From Hamiltosporidium tvaerminnensis (Eukaryota; Microsporidia; Dubosqiidae), in assembly GCA_022605425.2 (NCBI GenBank), contig CM061250.1, positions 372,001-436,000 of the forward strand: a stretch of 64,000 bases of DNA, read 5' to 3'. The notes under the pieces were generated by a model. That model was given only the letters and a program-made list of their open reading frames with translations, searched no databases and was not told where the DNA came from. The position numbers and the translations under genes were made by a program. Below, piece after piece: positions 38,212-49,039 of the stretch; position 1 is the stretch's first letter, and every line of letters starts with the position of its first letter.

Positions 38212-38714
38212 TAATTGATTTTCTTGAAAATATAAATATATTCATGAAATATCGATAAGGAATTAAAATTTTATGGCTGTATGAAAGTATTTTCAGTTTG
38301 TGATTCTTTATTGCTACAATACTATATTTTTCTTTGAATATTAAGATTTACTCATGAATGCATTCATTAGATTGCATTTCTTATTCTAATGATATTTTTT
38401 TTGACAAATTTGGTTTGTTCCATAGAAAAAAAAGGCGTTTATTTCAAAATATATGTTCAAAAATTTTAATATTTTTTGATTTCTCTTGTTCGTGTTTTTT
38501 AAATATCTACTTTTATTTTCTATCTAAATATATGCCTTTTTTGACGCTACTTAAGGAAGATAGAAAATCAAAGTTTAAATTTTATATTTTTACTGTCGTG
38601 ATTTAAACTTATGATTGTATGTTTTGTTCATATTACTTTTTTTTAACTAATCAATCAACCCTAATGATTCTTATAAAACGATAATAAAAGTATTTTTAAA
38701 AAGACAATAAATTA
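38212..38714. other. AT-rich spacer between two transposons
   Basis: An 82-codon frame (38358-38606) is rich in Phe, Ser and Lys and looks like chance. Nothing else is supported. Confidence 0.45.
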
Positions 38715-38716
38715 TA

Positions 38717-40434
38717 CACCCTCTGTCCGGAAATAGGGTATACATTTCAAAAAAAACCGTAGATTATCGTGAATATAAAAAATAAATAGGCAACTGTTAT
38801 GACATTTTCATAGTTCATATTCATGACAATATAACCTAAAATATTTGACTTAAGTAATATCATTCTTAGTTAAAAACTTACCGCTCAAACATCAGTGTTT
38901 CTTGAGGTAAATAAAATTAGTACCGCTTCAAGAGAATATCCAAAATGTGGCAGGAAATTTGTTAAATTTAGAAATAAGAGAGTAAAAATATAAAAAGTTA
39001 ACTAAAGAACAACGTCAAGGTATTGTAGAAAAATTATTACAGCAGATGAAGGAGAATAAGGCAAAACACGGTTCCATCAACGAATTTTCTTCTGCCTTTT
39101 AAGTTTCTCAGCTAGCCTTTAGCAGAATTTGGCATGCAGCACAAACTCAATACAGAAAGAGTAAGATATGTGCCGATGTTTCTTAAAAAATTGAAAAAAA
39201 GAGGCAGAAGAAAACCTAAAGAATATTCTAACAATTTGGCCAAATAAAGATACACCCTTAAATCGTTGAGGAACGCTTCACAGTCTTTCCTTTGCAATTA
39301 ATATTCCAAAATCAACTTTTTTTGATATATTCAAGTCGGGAAAGTATATCAAGAGAATATCTTTTACAGTAAAATCAACTTTAAAGATAAAAATAAAATG
39401 AATAGATTGAAATTTTGCTTGTCTAAAGTAAATCTGGCAAATAATGGAGATTTGCTTTTTGATGATTTTTACGACTACGTTCACATTGAAGAAAAGTGGT
39501 TTTATCTAACCAAAGTTAAGCGCTCTTATTACTTGATGTTAAACGAAGAAAAACCTGAAAGAAACTGCAAAAGTAAGCGATTTACTACGAAAATAATAAT
39601 CATGGCTGCAGTAGCTCGACCATGCTATGATGCACATCGAAAGCATTATTTTGATGGGAAAATTTGAATATGGCCATTTGTTTATCAAGAACCCGCTTAA
39701 AGAAATTTTAAGAACAGGGCTAAAGGGACGATGATAACAAAAAATGTAGAATCTGTTACAGCAGTACATTGCAAAAACATGATCATTGATAATGTCATTC
39801 CCGCAATTATATTTTAATTTCCACCGGCATACAAAAAGAAAACAATTTACGTACAACAAGACAATGCAAGACCTCATTTATCAGATAATGATGTAGATAT
39901 TGTCGCTTTCGGTTCTGCTGATAACTGGAATATAAAATTTAAGGCGCAACCGGCAAATAGCCCCGATTTAAATGTTCTTGATTTAGGATTTTTCAACTCC
40001 ATACAATCGCTGCAACATGAAGCTTCGCCACACACAATTGACGAATTAATAAATTGTGTTCAAGATGCATTTTATCAATTAAAAGCGAATACTCTCGATA
40101 ACGTTTTTACAACATTGGAAGCATGTATGGAGTCGATTATGTTAGCAGATGGAGGAAATGGCTATAAAATACCTCATTTAAGTAAAGGAAAACTTTGTCG
40201 CGAAGATCGACTGCTAGAATCATTTATCTTCCAAGAAGCATACAATAAAGCTAAATTCAAATTTCGAGTAAACTTATTAATTTTAATATTTATTTTATTA
40301 AATTTTATTTAATATTTACATTAATATTTATAAAAATGTTCGAAAGTAAAGGTAATATAATTCACTTGTCATGCCCATTTTTTGATTTATTTTATTTTTT
40401 CGCAAATGTATACCAAATTTCCTCACAGAGGGTG
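38717..40434 (+). mobile_element. Mariner-like transposon, copy 2 (DD39D), decayed
   Basis: TA flanks lie at 38715-38716 and 40435-40436. The ends are CACCCTCTGTCCGGAAAT… and the inverse of CACCCTCTGTGAGGAAAT…. Structure and sequence follow copy 1 at 1831-3579, but this copy keeps more of the transposase and is about 30 bases shorter. It too is broken, so neither copy could move itself. Confidence 0.87.
38960..40312 (+). pseudogene. Broken mariner-like transposase, better-preserved copy
   Basis: Readable blocks are the N-terminal LTKEQRQGIVEKLLQQMKE near 39000, the first-Asp region near 39480 (VHIEEKWFY, where the expected Asp is Glu), then EEKPERNCKSKRF. The segment near 39860 gives QQDNARPH, and NSPDLNVLDLGFFNSIQSLQ follows near 39955. 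From the Asp of QQDNA to the Asp of NVLD there are 39 intervening residues. The C-terminal part (MLADGGNGYKIPHLSKGKL) is at 40138. Frameshifts separate these blocks. Confidence 0.82.
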
Positions 40435-40856
40435 TATATTTTAATCCAATATTTCGATTAAAAATTTGTTAAAAGATTCAGTTTTCCTTTTGAATATATT
40501 TTTATAAAAAAAGTACATTTCTCTTTAAATAAATTACCCTTAAGAATAGCTTGACAATTCCTTATAATAAATTATTGTGTAAAAACTTTAGTAATTCTAA
40601 CTGAATCTAATGTGTATTAATTTTGGTTTCAAACAAGTGAATCGAAGAGAAAATAAAATAAAATATTTATGTCTGAAAAATACGAGAAAAGAACAAATAA
40701 AACTTATTGGAAAAATATTGTGGTAAACATTTAGTTACAGATTTAGAGAAATGGATTCTTTATAAGAATTTTAGTCTATCTTTTTAGAAAATTTCTTTTT
40801 TATCAAATATTTATAATAAATAAAATATATTTCTATAAAAAATAACTTAAAATATC

Positions 40857-41583
40857 TTTATTGAAAAGTATCACATCTTTTTTAAAATAGTGGCAAGTGT
40901 TATAATTGTTTTCATGAAATTAACGCAGTTCTAGGTTTCACATAAATGACTGCTACCCCAAAACTCCATCAGTAACCCCTGCGATACCTACGTCCCAAAG
41001 CCTTTCATGTAAAAGGTATGAAGAACCTATTTGATAGGTGAGTCAGTTGCCCGGAGTTCGTTAATGTCCGTTGCATGGAGTGTGATCATAGGCCGAAGCC
41101 CCACCTGGGCTCCCCCAAGACTATGCAGCATTCCCACTTACTCTACACTTTCTAAACCCAATAAACTTCTAGCTAAGATATATTTCAGCGACTTACATGA
41201 GGTCTATCTAGGCAGTGCAATGTCATACCAACAGGTATAATCTGCTACTAACTCTCCCGGCTTTTAATGGTTTTTTGTTTTGTATCTCCCAGGCGCCAAG
41301 TCTTCTAACCCGAGTGAGCAAGGCTAGGTTTCCATGTTTTTACACGGCAATTACCTACATGTTCAGCTGCGGTCTGCACTCCGGTTACATAGAAAACTAC
41401 AAATAAATCTGTAGAAAAAGTTTCTCCATTTCTTAGACCTCTCCTCCTCATAACAACTCCCATGGAACAACCGAAGATGTAGTGTGGTGTATTACCACCA
41501 AAAATCCAAACAATGACCTCACACCAGTTTCACACGCTCATTTCCAAGCAAAAAGTTTTTTTTTGTGGTTATCCTCCCTCACC
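40857..41583 (-). mobile_element. 730-bp repeat, copy D
   Basis: A full-length antisense copy. In sense direction it starts GGTGAGGGAGGATAACCAC at 41583 and ends at GATGTGATACTTTTC near 40861. Its internal frame is broken by small indels. I could not define a convincing target duplication. It lies about 260 bases downstream of the 3' end of the phosphomevalonate kinase gene. Confidence 0.85.
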
Positions 41584-41844
41584 GTAAATTTATTTTGCAT
41601 AAAAATTAAATATTACTTTTACATCTAAATTAGTTTAATTAGGAATAAATTTGTATTATTTACTTCTTTAATTTGTTCAAATTTTTTCCATAAATACTTC
41701 TATTTAAAAGAAACATGAGTTTTTAAATTATCTGAAAATAAATTGACAAATTTAATCTTCATAATTAAATAATTAGAATTTTTTTCAGTTAAAAAATTAA
41801 GATATGAAAAAGGAAATTTCAGAAACCAATTTAAAAATAAATTT

Positions 41845-42870
41845 TTATTCAATTATCTTGATACCTGGTCCTTGATTGAGATCGACAACATGAACATATT
41901 TAAATGTTTTCTTCCATGTCTGAACAATATCGTTTACACTACTTTCTGGTACCAGGCACCATGTACAGTCTTCTCCTCCAGAACCCGACACACCACATCC
42001 ATAAATATTCATGTCCGAAGTATCCATTAGAGCTTTATACTGTCTATTTGGTACAATTTTGTCGCTCAAATGCCTCAAAGCTACCAAATATTTAAAATAT
42101 AAATCTTTTAAACCCGAATAGTCAGAATATTCCTGCGCTGTAAAATTTAACCGATCTAGAATTACATTATTGATGTTTATCACTCGATTCCAGTCCGCAT
42201 TTATTATTTCTTCTTTATTAATCATTTCTCTTGTCGAAGTAGAAGATCCAAATGATCCCAAAACTATCTTTGCCATTTTCCCTTTAAACGGTTTATATGT
42301 GAGAGGAGAGTATATCAAACTACCCTCTACACAGCAGACTACATCACATCCAGATGCTTTGGGATTCATTATTTTATTTATATCGTAACACAATTTACTT
42401 AAATTATGTATTTTACTTAAATCGTAATCCACCAATCCAAAGACAATGCCAACTAAGTAACAAGCAGAAGATCCAAGACCTGTTTTGATAGATTCTTCAA
42501 TAAATCTGCCTTTCGTTACAAAAAAACCTTCGTCAAATTTCATTTCATAAAAAATACTATTTTCAGGTATTTTTTTAGTCAAATTATAAAATAAATTAAT
42601 AATTCGTAAAAAATATAGAGAAGGGTTTCCATTTATAGAAATTGGTATAAATTCTTTACCGTTATATTCCGCATATAAGTAATCTGTAAATTCCGTTTTA
42701 ATTAGAATTGTTGGTTTTACAGATTTATAGATACTTCTTTCAATGTATAAACCACATGAGGTTGTTATACAGATACATAATTCTCCTTTTAATACTATGT
42801 AACCACCGTTAGTTATTATTTTCCCAGAAATTTTATATTTTTTTAAATCTATTTTTTCTTCCTTTTCCAT
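41845..42870 (-). CDS. ERG8: Phosphomevalonate kinase (ERG8-like, 341 aa)
   Basis: The enzyme phosphorylates mevalonate 5-phosphate to the diphosphate in the mevalonate route to isoprenoids. GHMP-kinase marks are clear. The N-terminal block SGKIITNGGYIVLKG (residues 15-29) matches the family's PGKxxxxGGYxVL. The ATP-binding loop KTGLGSSACYLVG lies at 129-141. A Ser/Thr-rich block GSSTSTREM follows near 208. The C-terminal glycine motif SGSGGEDCTW is near 300. At 341 residues it is shorter than yeast Erg8 (about 450), as usual for microsporidian proteins. The ATG at 42870 is chosen over an upstream in-frame TTG; CCC lies just before it. It shares strand with the RRM gene upstream. Confidence 0.9.
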   Translation of the reverse strand: MEKEEKIDLKKYKISGKIITNGGYIVLKGELCICITTSCGLYIERSIYKSVKPTILIKTEFTDYLYAEYNGKEFIPISINGNPSLYFLRIINLFYNLTKKIPENSIFYEMKFDEGFFVTKGRFIEESIKTGLGSSACYLVGIVFGLVDYDLSKIHNLSKLCYDINKIMNPKASGCDVVCCVEGSLIYSPLTYKPFKGKMAKIVLGSFGSSTSTREMINKEEIINADWNRVININNVILDRLNFTAQEYSDYSGLKDLYFKYLVALRHLSDKIVPNRQYKALMDTSDMNIYGCGVSGSGGEDCTWCLVPESSVNDIVQTWKKTFKYVHVVDLNQGPGIKIIE

Positions 42871-42894
42871 GATAGGGATATCCAATTTTTAAAA

Positions 42895-43000
42895 AAGAAA
42901 AACGAAATATAGAAATAGAAATATAATTTGGAAAGGAAATATAAGTTAGAAATGGAAATATAAGTTAAAAATGGAAATAAAGTTAGAAAAGGAAATATAA
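42895..43000. repeat. Short degenerate tandem repeat upstream of ERG8
   Basis: About five imperfect units built on GGAAATATAAGTTAGAAAT occur directly upstream of the gene. Purine bias is strong on the plus strand. Probably slippage; any promoter role is unproven. Confidence 0.55.
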
Positions 43001-43439
43001 TTAAAAATTAATTTAAATTATAAATTTGAATAAATTATTTGTGAAGATATTAGAAGAAATTAAAATATGAAAAGCAATTTAAATTGAATTTGAATAAATT
43101 ATTTGGTAAGATATTAGAAGAAATATAATTTAAAAGCAATTTTAATTGATTTGGGAATTATTATAAATAGAAATGTTTTTAGGAACATTAAAAGAAATAC
43201 TAGAAGAAATATTTTACAAAATAATAAAAATATTTTTTTTAATTAAATTTAATTTAATTTTTATAAAAGAAAAGAAATTTTTTAATTTATCAAATATAAA
43301 CGATCAAAATAAAATCAAAATATAAAATATACACTTAAAATACGTTTCAATTTACCTTTTATACTTTTTTAATTTATCAAATAAATTATATTTTGTAAAA
43401 ATAGAAATAAAGGATTTCATATGAGAATAAAAGGATAAA
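43001..43439. other. AT-rich intergenic between ERG8 and the RRM gene
   Basis: It contains a diffuse repeat of GATATTAGAAGAAAT-like words near 43040-43205 and otherwise A/T runs. No gene seen. Confidence 0.45.
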
Positions 43440-43790
43440 GAAGAGATTAGAAAGGTTTAGAATTTGTAAATTTTTTTTAGAAAAATATTTTTTTTATTTT
43501 GAAATTCTTTTTTTTTAATATTTTTATTACCAAGAAATCATTTTTTTATTTTAAATTCCTTCTAATATTTTATTACCCAGAAATTCTTTTTTAAAATTTT
43601 AATTACCAAGAAATTCTTTTTAATATTTTAATTACCAAGAAATCATTTTAAAATTTTAAAATTTTTTTTATATTTTTCTTGCCAAGAATCATTTTTTAAT
43701 TTTTTTATTTCTAGAAATTCTTTTTTAATATTTTTTTATTTCCAATCCAAAATTCTTTCTACAACAAAAATTTCTAAATTTAAAATCCTT
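43440..43790. repeat. Degenerate ~35-40-bp tandem repeat 3' of the RRM gene
   Basis: About seven imperfect units contain ATTACCAAGAAATTCTTTT or close variants, separated by T-rich stretches. The unit length drifts. It lies between the 3' end of the RRM gene and the ERG8 promoter region. Confidence 0.6.
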
Positions 43791-43832
43791 AGTATATTAA
43801 AAGAACCTCTCTTTATCATTATTTTTCTTATT

Positions 43833-44534
43833 TCAATTTCTTCTAAGATTTCTTTTATTTAATATTTTTTTTGCTAAAACACTAATTCTCTTTCCTTTAA
43901 AAACACTGTTATGCAAACTCAAGGCAATACGAACATTTTCCTTTTTACTAAACTCAATATAAGCCATTCCTTTACTTCTATTTTTATAATTTTTAGAAAT
44001 TGAAATATTTTTAATTTCACCGCAACTCGAAAAATATTTGATTAAATCCTCTTTTTTAATTAACGAATCAAAATTTTTCACAACAACAGAATTCTCATTT
44101 TTATAATCAAATATTTTCTCTGTTTTATTTTCTTGCATTTTTTGTAGTTTAAGTATTTCTAACTCGGAACTGTTTTCATTTCCTTGTATTTCTTCTTCTT
44201 GTGGCTGTGGTTGTACTTTTAATTCTTCTCTTTGTATTTCTTCTTTTGGTAATTGAATCCCTTCAATGGATTGTAGTTCTTCTCTTTTAATTTCTTCTTG
44301 TCGTGGTTGTATTTCATTTTCTTGCATTTGTTTTTCATTCTGTTCTTTACATTCTTCTTTGATTTCTTCTTTACATTCTTCTTTTATTACTTCTTTTATT
44401 TCTTGTTTTTCAGTCTTATCTTTACTTTCTTCTTTGCTTTCCTCTTTTATTTCTTCTTTACTCTTCTCTCTACTCTCTTCTAAATACTCAGTTTTATTTA
44501 AATTTTCATCAGAAGAACTGTTTTTAATTGCCAT
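43833..44534 (-). CDS. RRM protein related to nuclear poly(A)-binding protein PABPN1/Pab2 (233 aa)
   Basis: The N-terminal half (residues about 15-125) is highly charged and repetitive: Glu/Lys/Gln units such as KEESKEE and KEECKEE predict a long helix or coiled coil. One RRM follows (about 147-222). RNP2 is SVVVKNF, RNP1 is KGMAYIEF. The stretch SVFKGKRISVLAKK then a basic tail (NKRNLRRN) fits the PABPN1/Pab2/Sgn1 group, which binds poly(A) in the nucleus and also has a helical segment before its RRM. The start at 44534 (MAIKNSSSD) is preferred over upstream ATGs at 44630 and 44627, which would add a Phe/Tyr-rich leader; ACCC lies just before it. PABPN1 identity is by eye; another single-RRM protein is possible. 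Confidence 0.82.
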   Translation of the reverse strand: MAIKNSSSDENLNKTEYLEESREKSKEEIKEESKEESKDKTEKQEIKEVIKEECKEEIKEECKEQNEKQMQENEIQPRQEEIKREELQSIEGIQLPKEEIQREELKVQPQPQEEEIQGNENSSELEILKLQKMQENKTEKIFDYKNENSVVVKNFDSLIKKEDLIKYFSSCGEIKNISISKNYKNRSKGMAYIEFSKKENVRIALSLHNSVFKGKRISVLAKKILNKRNLRRN

Positions 44535-44812
44535 TGAAAGGGTAAATGTAACGGAAATATAATCATTAGTTTTAAGTGTAAAGAAAGTCTTTAAGTTGTA
44601 AAAATTGATATAATAAAAATAAATCATCATTGAAATTACTTGGATTCAAAAAATCGGTATTTTAATTTGGATACGTTGATGTGGATCAATACAAATTAAT
44701 AATTAAATTGATTTGTGAAATTATTTATCTGAAAACTTTTTCTTTTCGCTACAAATTTTTATTAAAAATATCATTTTATTTTATAAAAAAGTATATGTTA
44801 TAATGTTTTAAT

Positions 44813-45542
44813 GGTGGAGGGAGGATAACCACATAAAAAACTTTCTGCTTGGCAATGAGTGTGTGAAACTGGTGTGAGATCATTGTTTGGATTTTTGGCG
44901 GGAATAAAACCACACTACATCTTTGGTTGTTCCATGGGAGTTGTTATGAGGAGGAGAGGTCTAAGAAGTGGAGAAACTTTTTCTACGAATTTATTTGTAG
45001 TTTTTTATGTAACCAGATTGCAGACCGCAGCTGAACATGTAGGTAATTGCCATGTAAAAGCATGGAAACCTAACCTTTCTCACTCGGGTTAGAAGACTTA
45101 GCGCCTGGGAAATACAAAAATAAAACCGATTAAAAGCCGGGAGAGCTAAGTAGCAGGTTATACCTGTTGGTATGACATTGCACTGTCTAGGTGGACCCCA
45201 TGTAAATCTCTGAAATATATCTTAGATAGAAGTTTATTGGGTTCAGAAAGTGTAGAGTAAGTGGGAATGCTGCATAGTCTTGGGGGAGCCCAGGGGGGGG
45301 CTTCGGCCTTCGATCACACTCCATGCAACGGACATTAACGAACTCCGGACAACTGCCTCGCCTAGTAATTAGGCTCTACACACCTGGTAGATGAAAGGCT
45401 TTGGGACGTAGGTATCGCAGGGTTTACTGATGGAGTTTTGGGGTAGCAGTTATTTATGTTAAACCTGGAACTGCGTTAATGTCATGAAAACAAATATAAC
45501 ACTTGCCACTGTTTTAAAAAAGATGTGATACTTTTAAATAAA
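44813..45542 (+). mobile_element. 730-bp repeat, copy E (sense orientation)
   Basis: This copy shows the element's own direction: 5' GGTGGAGGGAGGATAACCAC, 3' AAAGATGTGATACTTTT then AAATAAAG. It carries the 77-codon open frame (44859-45092), which opens with GTG; the first ATG in it is at 44934 and would give 52 residues. A G-rich segment near 45283-45305 contains a run of eight G. Copy C at 37301 is nearly identical, so one derives recently from the other or from a shared source. The flanks share GTTTT, a weak candidate target duplication. It lies about 280 bases upstream of the RRM gene start. Confidence 0.88.
44934..45092 (+). CDS. Possible 52-aa product of the 730-bp repeat
   Basis: From the first ATG (context TCCATGGG) the frame encodes a product starting MGVVMRRRGLRSGETFSTNL and ending NLSHSG. 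The identical frame is at 37749-37907 (minus), and a diverged but open version is in the copy at 32003-32732. Copies A, D and the oldest copy have it broken. It has no recognised domain. It may be a real product of the element or only a surviving frame in a young repeat. Confidence 0.25.
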   Translation: MGVVMRRRGLRSGETFSTNLFVVFYVTRLQTAAEHVGNCHVKAWKPNLSHSG

Positions 45543-47618
45543 GTTTTGTTTAAGAAGAACTTTTAACCAAAGTGTAAATTTTGTTAATTATTTTGATATT
45601 TTTTATTTTTTTGAAGTTGGATTTAGATATTCTAAATCACCGATAAACTTTTTGTGAAATATACAGCTATATTTAACAACTGAATTTTAAGAATAACTTT
45701 CACTAACAAAATCCCTTTTTGACAAGAAAAAAGATTTCCTTGTTAATATTTGTTATGTAGGATTTTGATTTGAATATTTTCATATGATAAGAGCTTGCAT
45801 TAGATACAGTTGATTAAACAAGGATTTATGGTATTTGAAGGTTGAATGTAACTTGGATAGTATGTTGGAAAGTACTCACATTTTACTTTTTATTCTTTAT
45901 GTTTAATTTCTATGTTTTATAGCGTAATTTCATACATCACGTAATTATTTATTTTATAAAAAGTTGAGAATTCTTCGAATTGAATTAAGGATATCTATCA
46001 AACGAAATTGATAAATTTATGGCCTTTTTACCCTACTTCCGGAATTTTAAGCTTTTCTATTACATAATAATTTGATGAGGATTTATTGATTATATGAGTT
46101 TGACTTAAATTTCATTTGGTTAACATATTATTATAAACTATGTGTCAATATTCACTTTATCTGGAAATGTTTGAAGTAAGCATTGATGTACTTTTTAATT
46201 GTGATTTAAATATAATTTTCAATTTGTTTTTTCAGTGCGGATACATTTTTTGCGAGGAATGATAGGAAAATATAATAAAAAGCTTTAGAATAACTTAATT
46301 AATGAAAATGATTCATATAACTAATACATAAAAGCCCCAAGTATTATTTTAGAAGGATTTATACAAACTTAACTTTCTGTTTAAAATAAGAATTTTACTT
46401 TAAGCCTGCAATTTTATTTGACAATCAAATATCTTTATATTCAGATTAGAAATCGATATAAAGAAAGGAAACCGCCATACTTCGAATAAGTCTAATAATG
46501 TATACTTCGAATCATATTTTTCACTGCCAGAAAGGGATCCATGTTTTATAAAAGGTTAACTATAATACACAAAATTCATTTTCGAAAAAATTCAAAAAAT
46601 GGAGGTAAAATGCAACGTTTGCACAGTTCAAATTTATATATGGTTTAATCTCTCCGAGTTATAAAAGCACGGAACGATGATGTAATTTCAGGAATGATTT
46701 TTTAAAACCTAGAAATTATATAAATCTTACAATTATTTACAACCGTTTTATTGCAGTGAAATTTGATACGTGGCTTATAGAAGCAGTATGATTCAAAAAA
46801 AGCCCATTCGTGAAATTTTTTAAACAACGGTATTTCAGAAAAGTGTAATAGAAGTTATTTTCTCAAATAATTCATAATCTATTGTCCTTGGGTGGATGAA
46901 AAAATAAAGTGCTTTTATGTTTTTTTATCTATATTTAACAAATTATTTCAAATCATAAAGCCGATGGAGGGAGCAAACATAATTACTATCTGACTTAAGT
47001 ACTTTGGAGCACACCGAGTCAAAAGAGAAATTTTCATATTTAAATAAAGAATTAAAAGTTAGACGCGCAATAAGATGCGACTTGTTCCCTGATTAACGTC
47101 TTACTATTTATACACCTTTTAAAACATGAATTACTTCAAAACCGTGCAAAAGACAAATTCTCGATAATCGAAAGAATAGATCCTGATAATAACCTTGTTC
47201 TATATTTAATAATTATGTTTAACATAATTTTTAAGCGATGAAGCCGTTGAGATACATTTATGGTGCATAAAATAGTAATTTAAACTTTTCTATTCAAAAA
47301 ATTAAGCTTATATATTTAATTTAAAACAGTTATGGTCGGAAATACAAGAAAACTCACTTCTTTAAAAAATGAAAATCTTCGAATATTTTGCAAACGAAAA
47401 ACCGAGTTTTACATTCAACTTGTTCGATTTTTACAAATAAATTTAAAACTACACAAATACGAACATAGAATTTGAACTTTTTTCATGAAAAATATTGCAA
47501 GAATCTTCAAGGGCTTTAATAATCATTCATTTTGCTTTACTCTATACAAAGAGATCGTATTGTAATAAAGCAATCCACCACCGAAATAGCAACATTTAGC
47601 GCAATCATTATCTACTAA
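45543..47618. other. AT-rich gene-free stretch
   Basis: No gene supported. A short GATGGAGGGAGCAAACATAA near 46962 resembles the 5' end of the 730-bp repeat but does not continue as one. Confidence 0.45.
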
Positions 47619-48090
47619 GATGGAGGAAATATAATCACATTAAAACGTACTGTTTGGCAGTGAATGTATATAATTAGTATGAAATCATTTTTTTTGGATT
47701 TTTAGATGATATAAACCCCGGCAATCTAGCGTCTAATCTCTCGTTATACCGAATTACAACAGATCAAAAGAATCAAATGGTCACTATAAGACAGTCTCTA
47801 AAACGATGCCTTGGTGTTTTATCAGGCATGACTTTTGTAACATAAAAAAAAGAGGTTTGACAGTAATACTAAGAGAAATTAGCGATCTTGGAATCGTTTG
47901 ACTCCTTTATTCCAGCTTTCTGCGAATGAAGAATAGATCCAAAAGATTCTTACATTGATGAAGGTCGGAATATACTAGCGTCTCATCCGTTCATCTACAC
48001 GTAGGAAGGCATGGGAGGGCTAGAATAGGCAAGTAAGCCTTTGCTATGAAATTTAAATGGCTCTGGTGATGTAATTTTGAGTAAATATTA
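47619..48090 (+). mobile_element. 730-bp-repeat 5' end joined to reverse-transcriptase-like remains
   Basis: The first ~90 bases (GATGGAGGAAATATAATCAC… through GGATTTTTAGATG) match the 5' end of the 730-bp repeat. After about 47710 the match stops and different, more G+C-rich sequence follows. Its frames include QSLKRCLGVLSGM near 47795 and a later MKVGIY…HPFIYT segment. The first resembles the thumb region of R2/R4-type reverse transcriptases; this is a weak match. If right, the short repeat may be a deletion product of a longer LINE. Confidence 0.35.
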
Positions 48091-48099
48091 AAGATTTTG

Positions 48100-49039
48100 G
48101 TTTAAAAAAAAATTTTACATTTCCTAAGGTTGCTTTTTAAGATTTGATTGTAATATTATAATATGTTTCATAGCTTATAATTCTAATTATGAAGAACGTG
48201 ATTCTGTCATATAAATACTGGATTTGTTTTATTCCAGTATAAAAGAGTCTAAAGAATATATTACTGAGTCTATGATGAGGATTCTTATACCTACATTTTA
48301 ATCTTTTTCATGTATCTATAAACATTTTGGAATAATGGAATCGGTAAAATAGTAGAGATATAGAAAATATAATCGTAAACGGTCATTATTTGTTTGATTC
48401 AATTATAATAAGAAATTTATGCTACTAATTTTATTGACCAATCCTAGGCATTATTATCAAAGAAGTTTGTTTATTTAAAGTCTCGCTACTCACTTGTGTT
48501 TATTTATTTCAATCAATGCACTAATAGATTGTATGATATTTTGTTTTCAAAATATACGGAAGGATAAGTATTGTTTTACTTCGAGCATAGATATTTCAAT
48601 TATTTATATATTTAGCGAATTCATACACGACTTAACAATATTTTTTTAGGTATTAATCTATAATAGATTGATTTAAACAAAGACTATACTATTAAAAAAC
48701 ATTAGATAAGTTTATACCTGTGTAATATAGCATTTAAATGGTTGAAAGTGTTTTACAATATCTTAATAGCATGTAATTACACTGTTATTATTTACAAATA
48801 TTAATGATTTATTTAATTTGAAAGAAACATTCAATATATTAATTAAAAAAAATTTTACATAATTAAATCAATTATACATAAATAGAAATAATAATTATTG
48901 CTAATTAGAGGGCCTAGGATTATAGAATTTATTTCATGTACGAATAACATTACAAAAACATAAAAGAATTCTTTAATCAAAATATATTTTTATCAAAATA
49001 ATAATTGTTTTTAATTTGAAGATAAAAACAATAAAACTG
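48100..49039. other. AT-rich upstream region of the first LRR gene
   Basis: No gene or repeat supported. Only the last bases next to the LRR gene are conserved with its paralogue (separate entry). Confidence 0.45.

Noticed and set aside
44266-44562. 98-codon and 61-codon plus-strand frames rich in Ser, Phe and Leu
   Set aside because: Antisense shadows of the Glu/Lys-rich half of the RRM gene.
44813-45542. 730-bp repeat as a solo LTR
   Set aside because: It lacks TG…CA ends, its target duplications vary from 9 to 14 bases instead of being constant, and a 5'-truncated copy exists.
46955-46990. Another 730-bp repeat start (GATGGAGGGAGCAAACATAA)
   Set aside because: Similarity ends after about a dozen bases, which chance allows.
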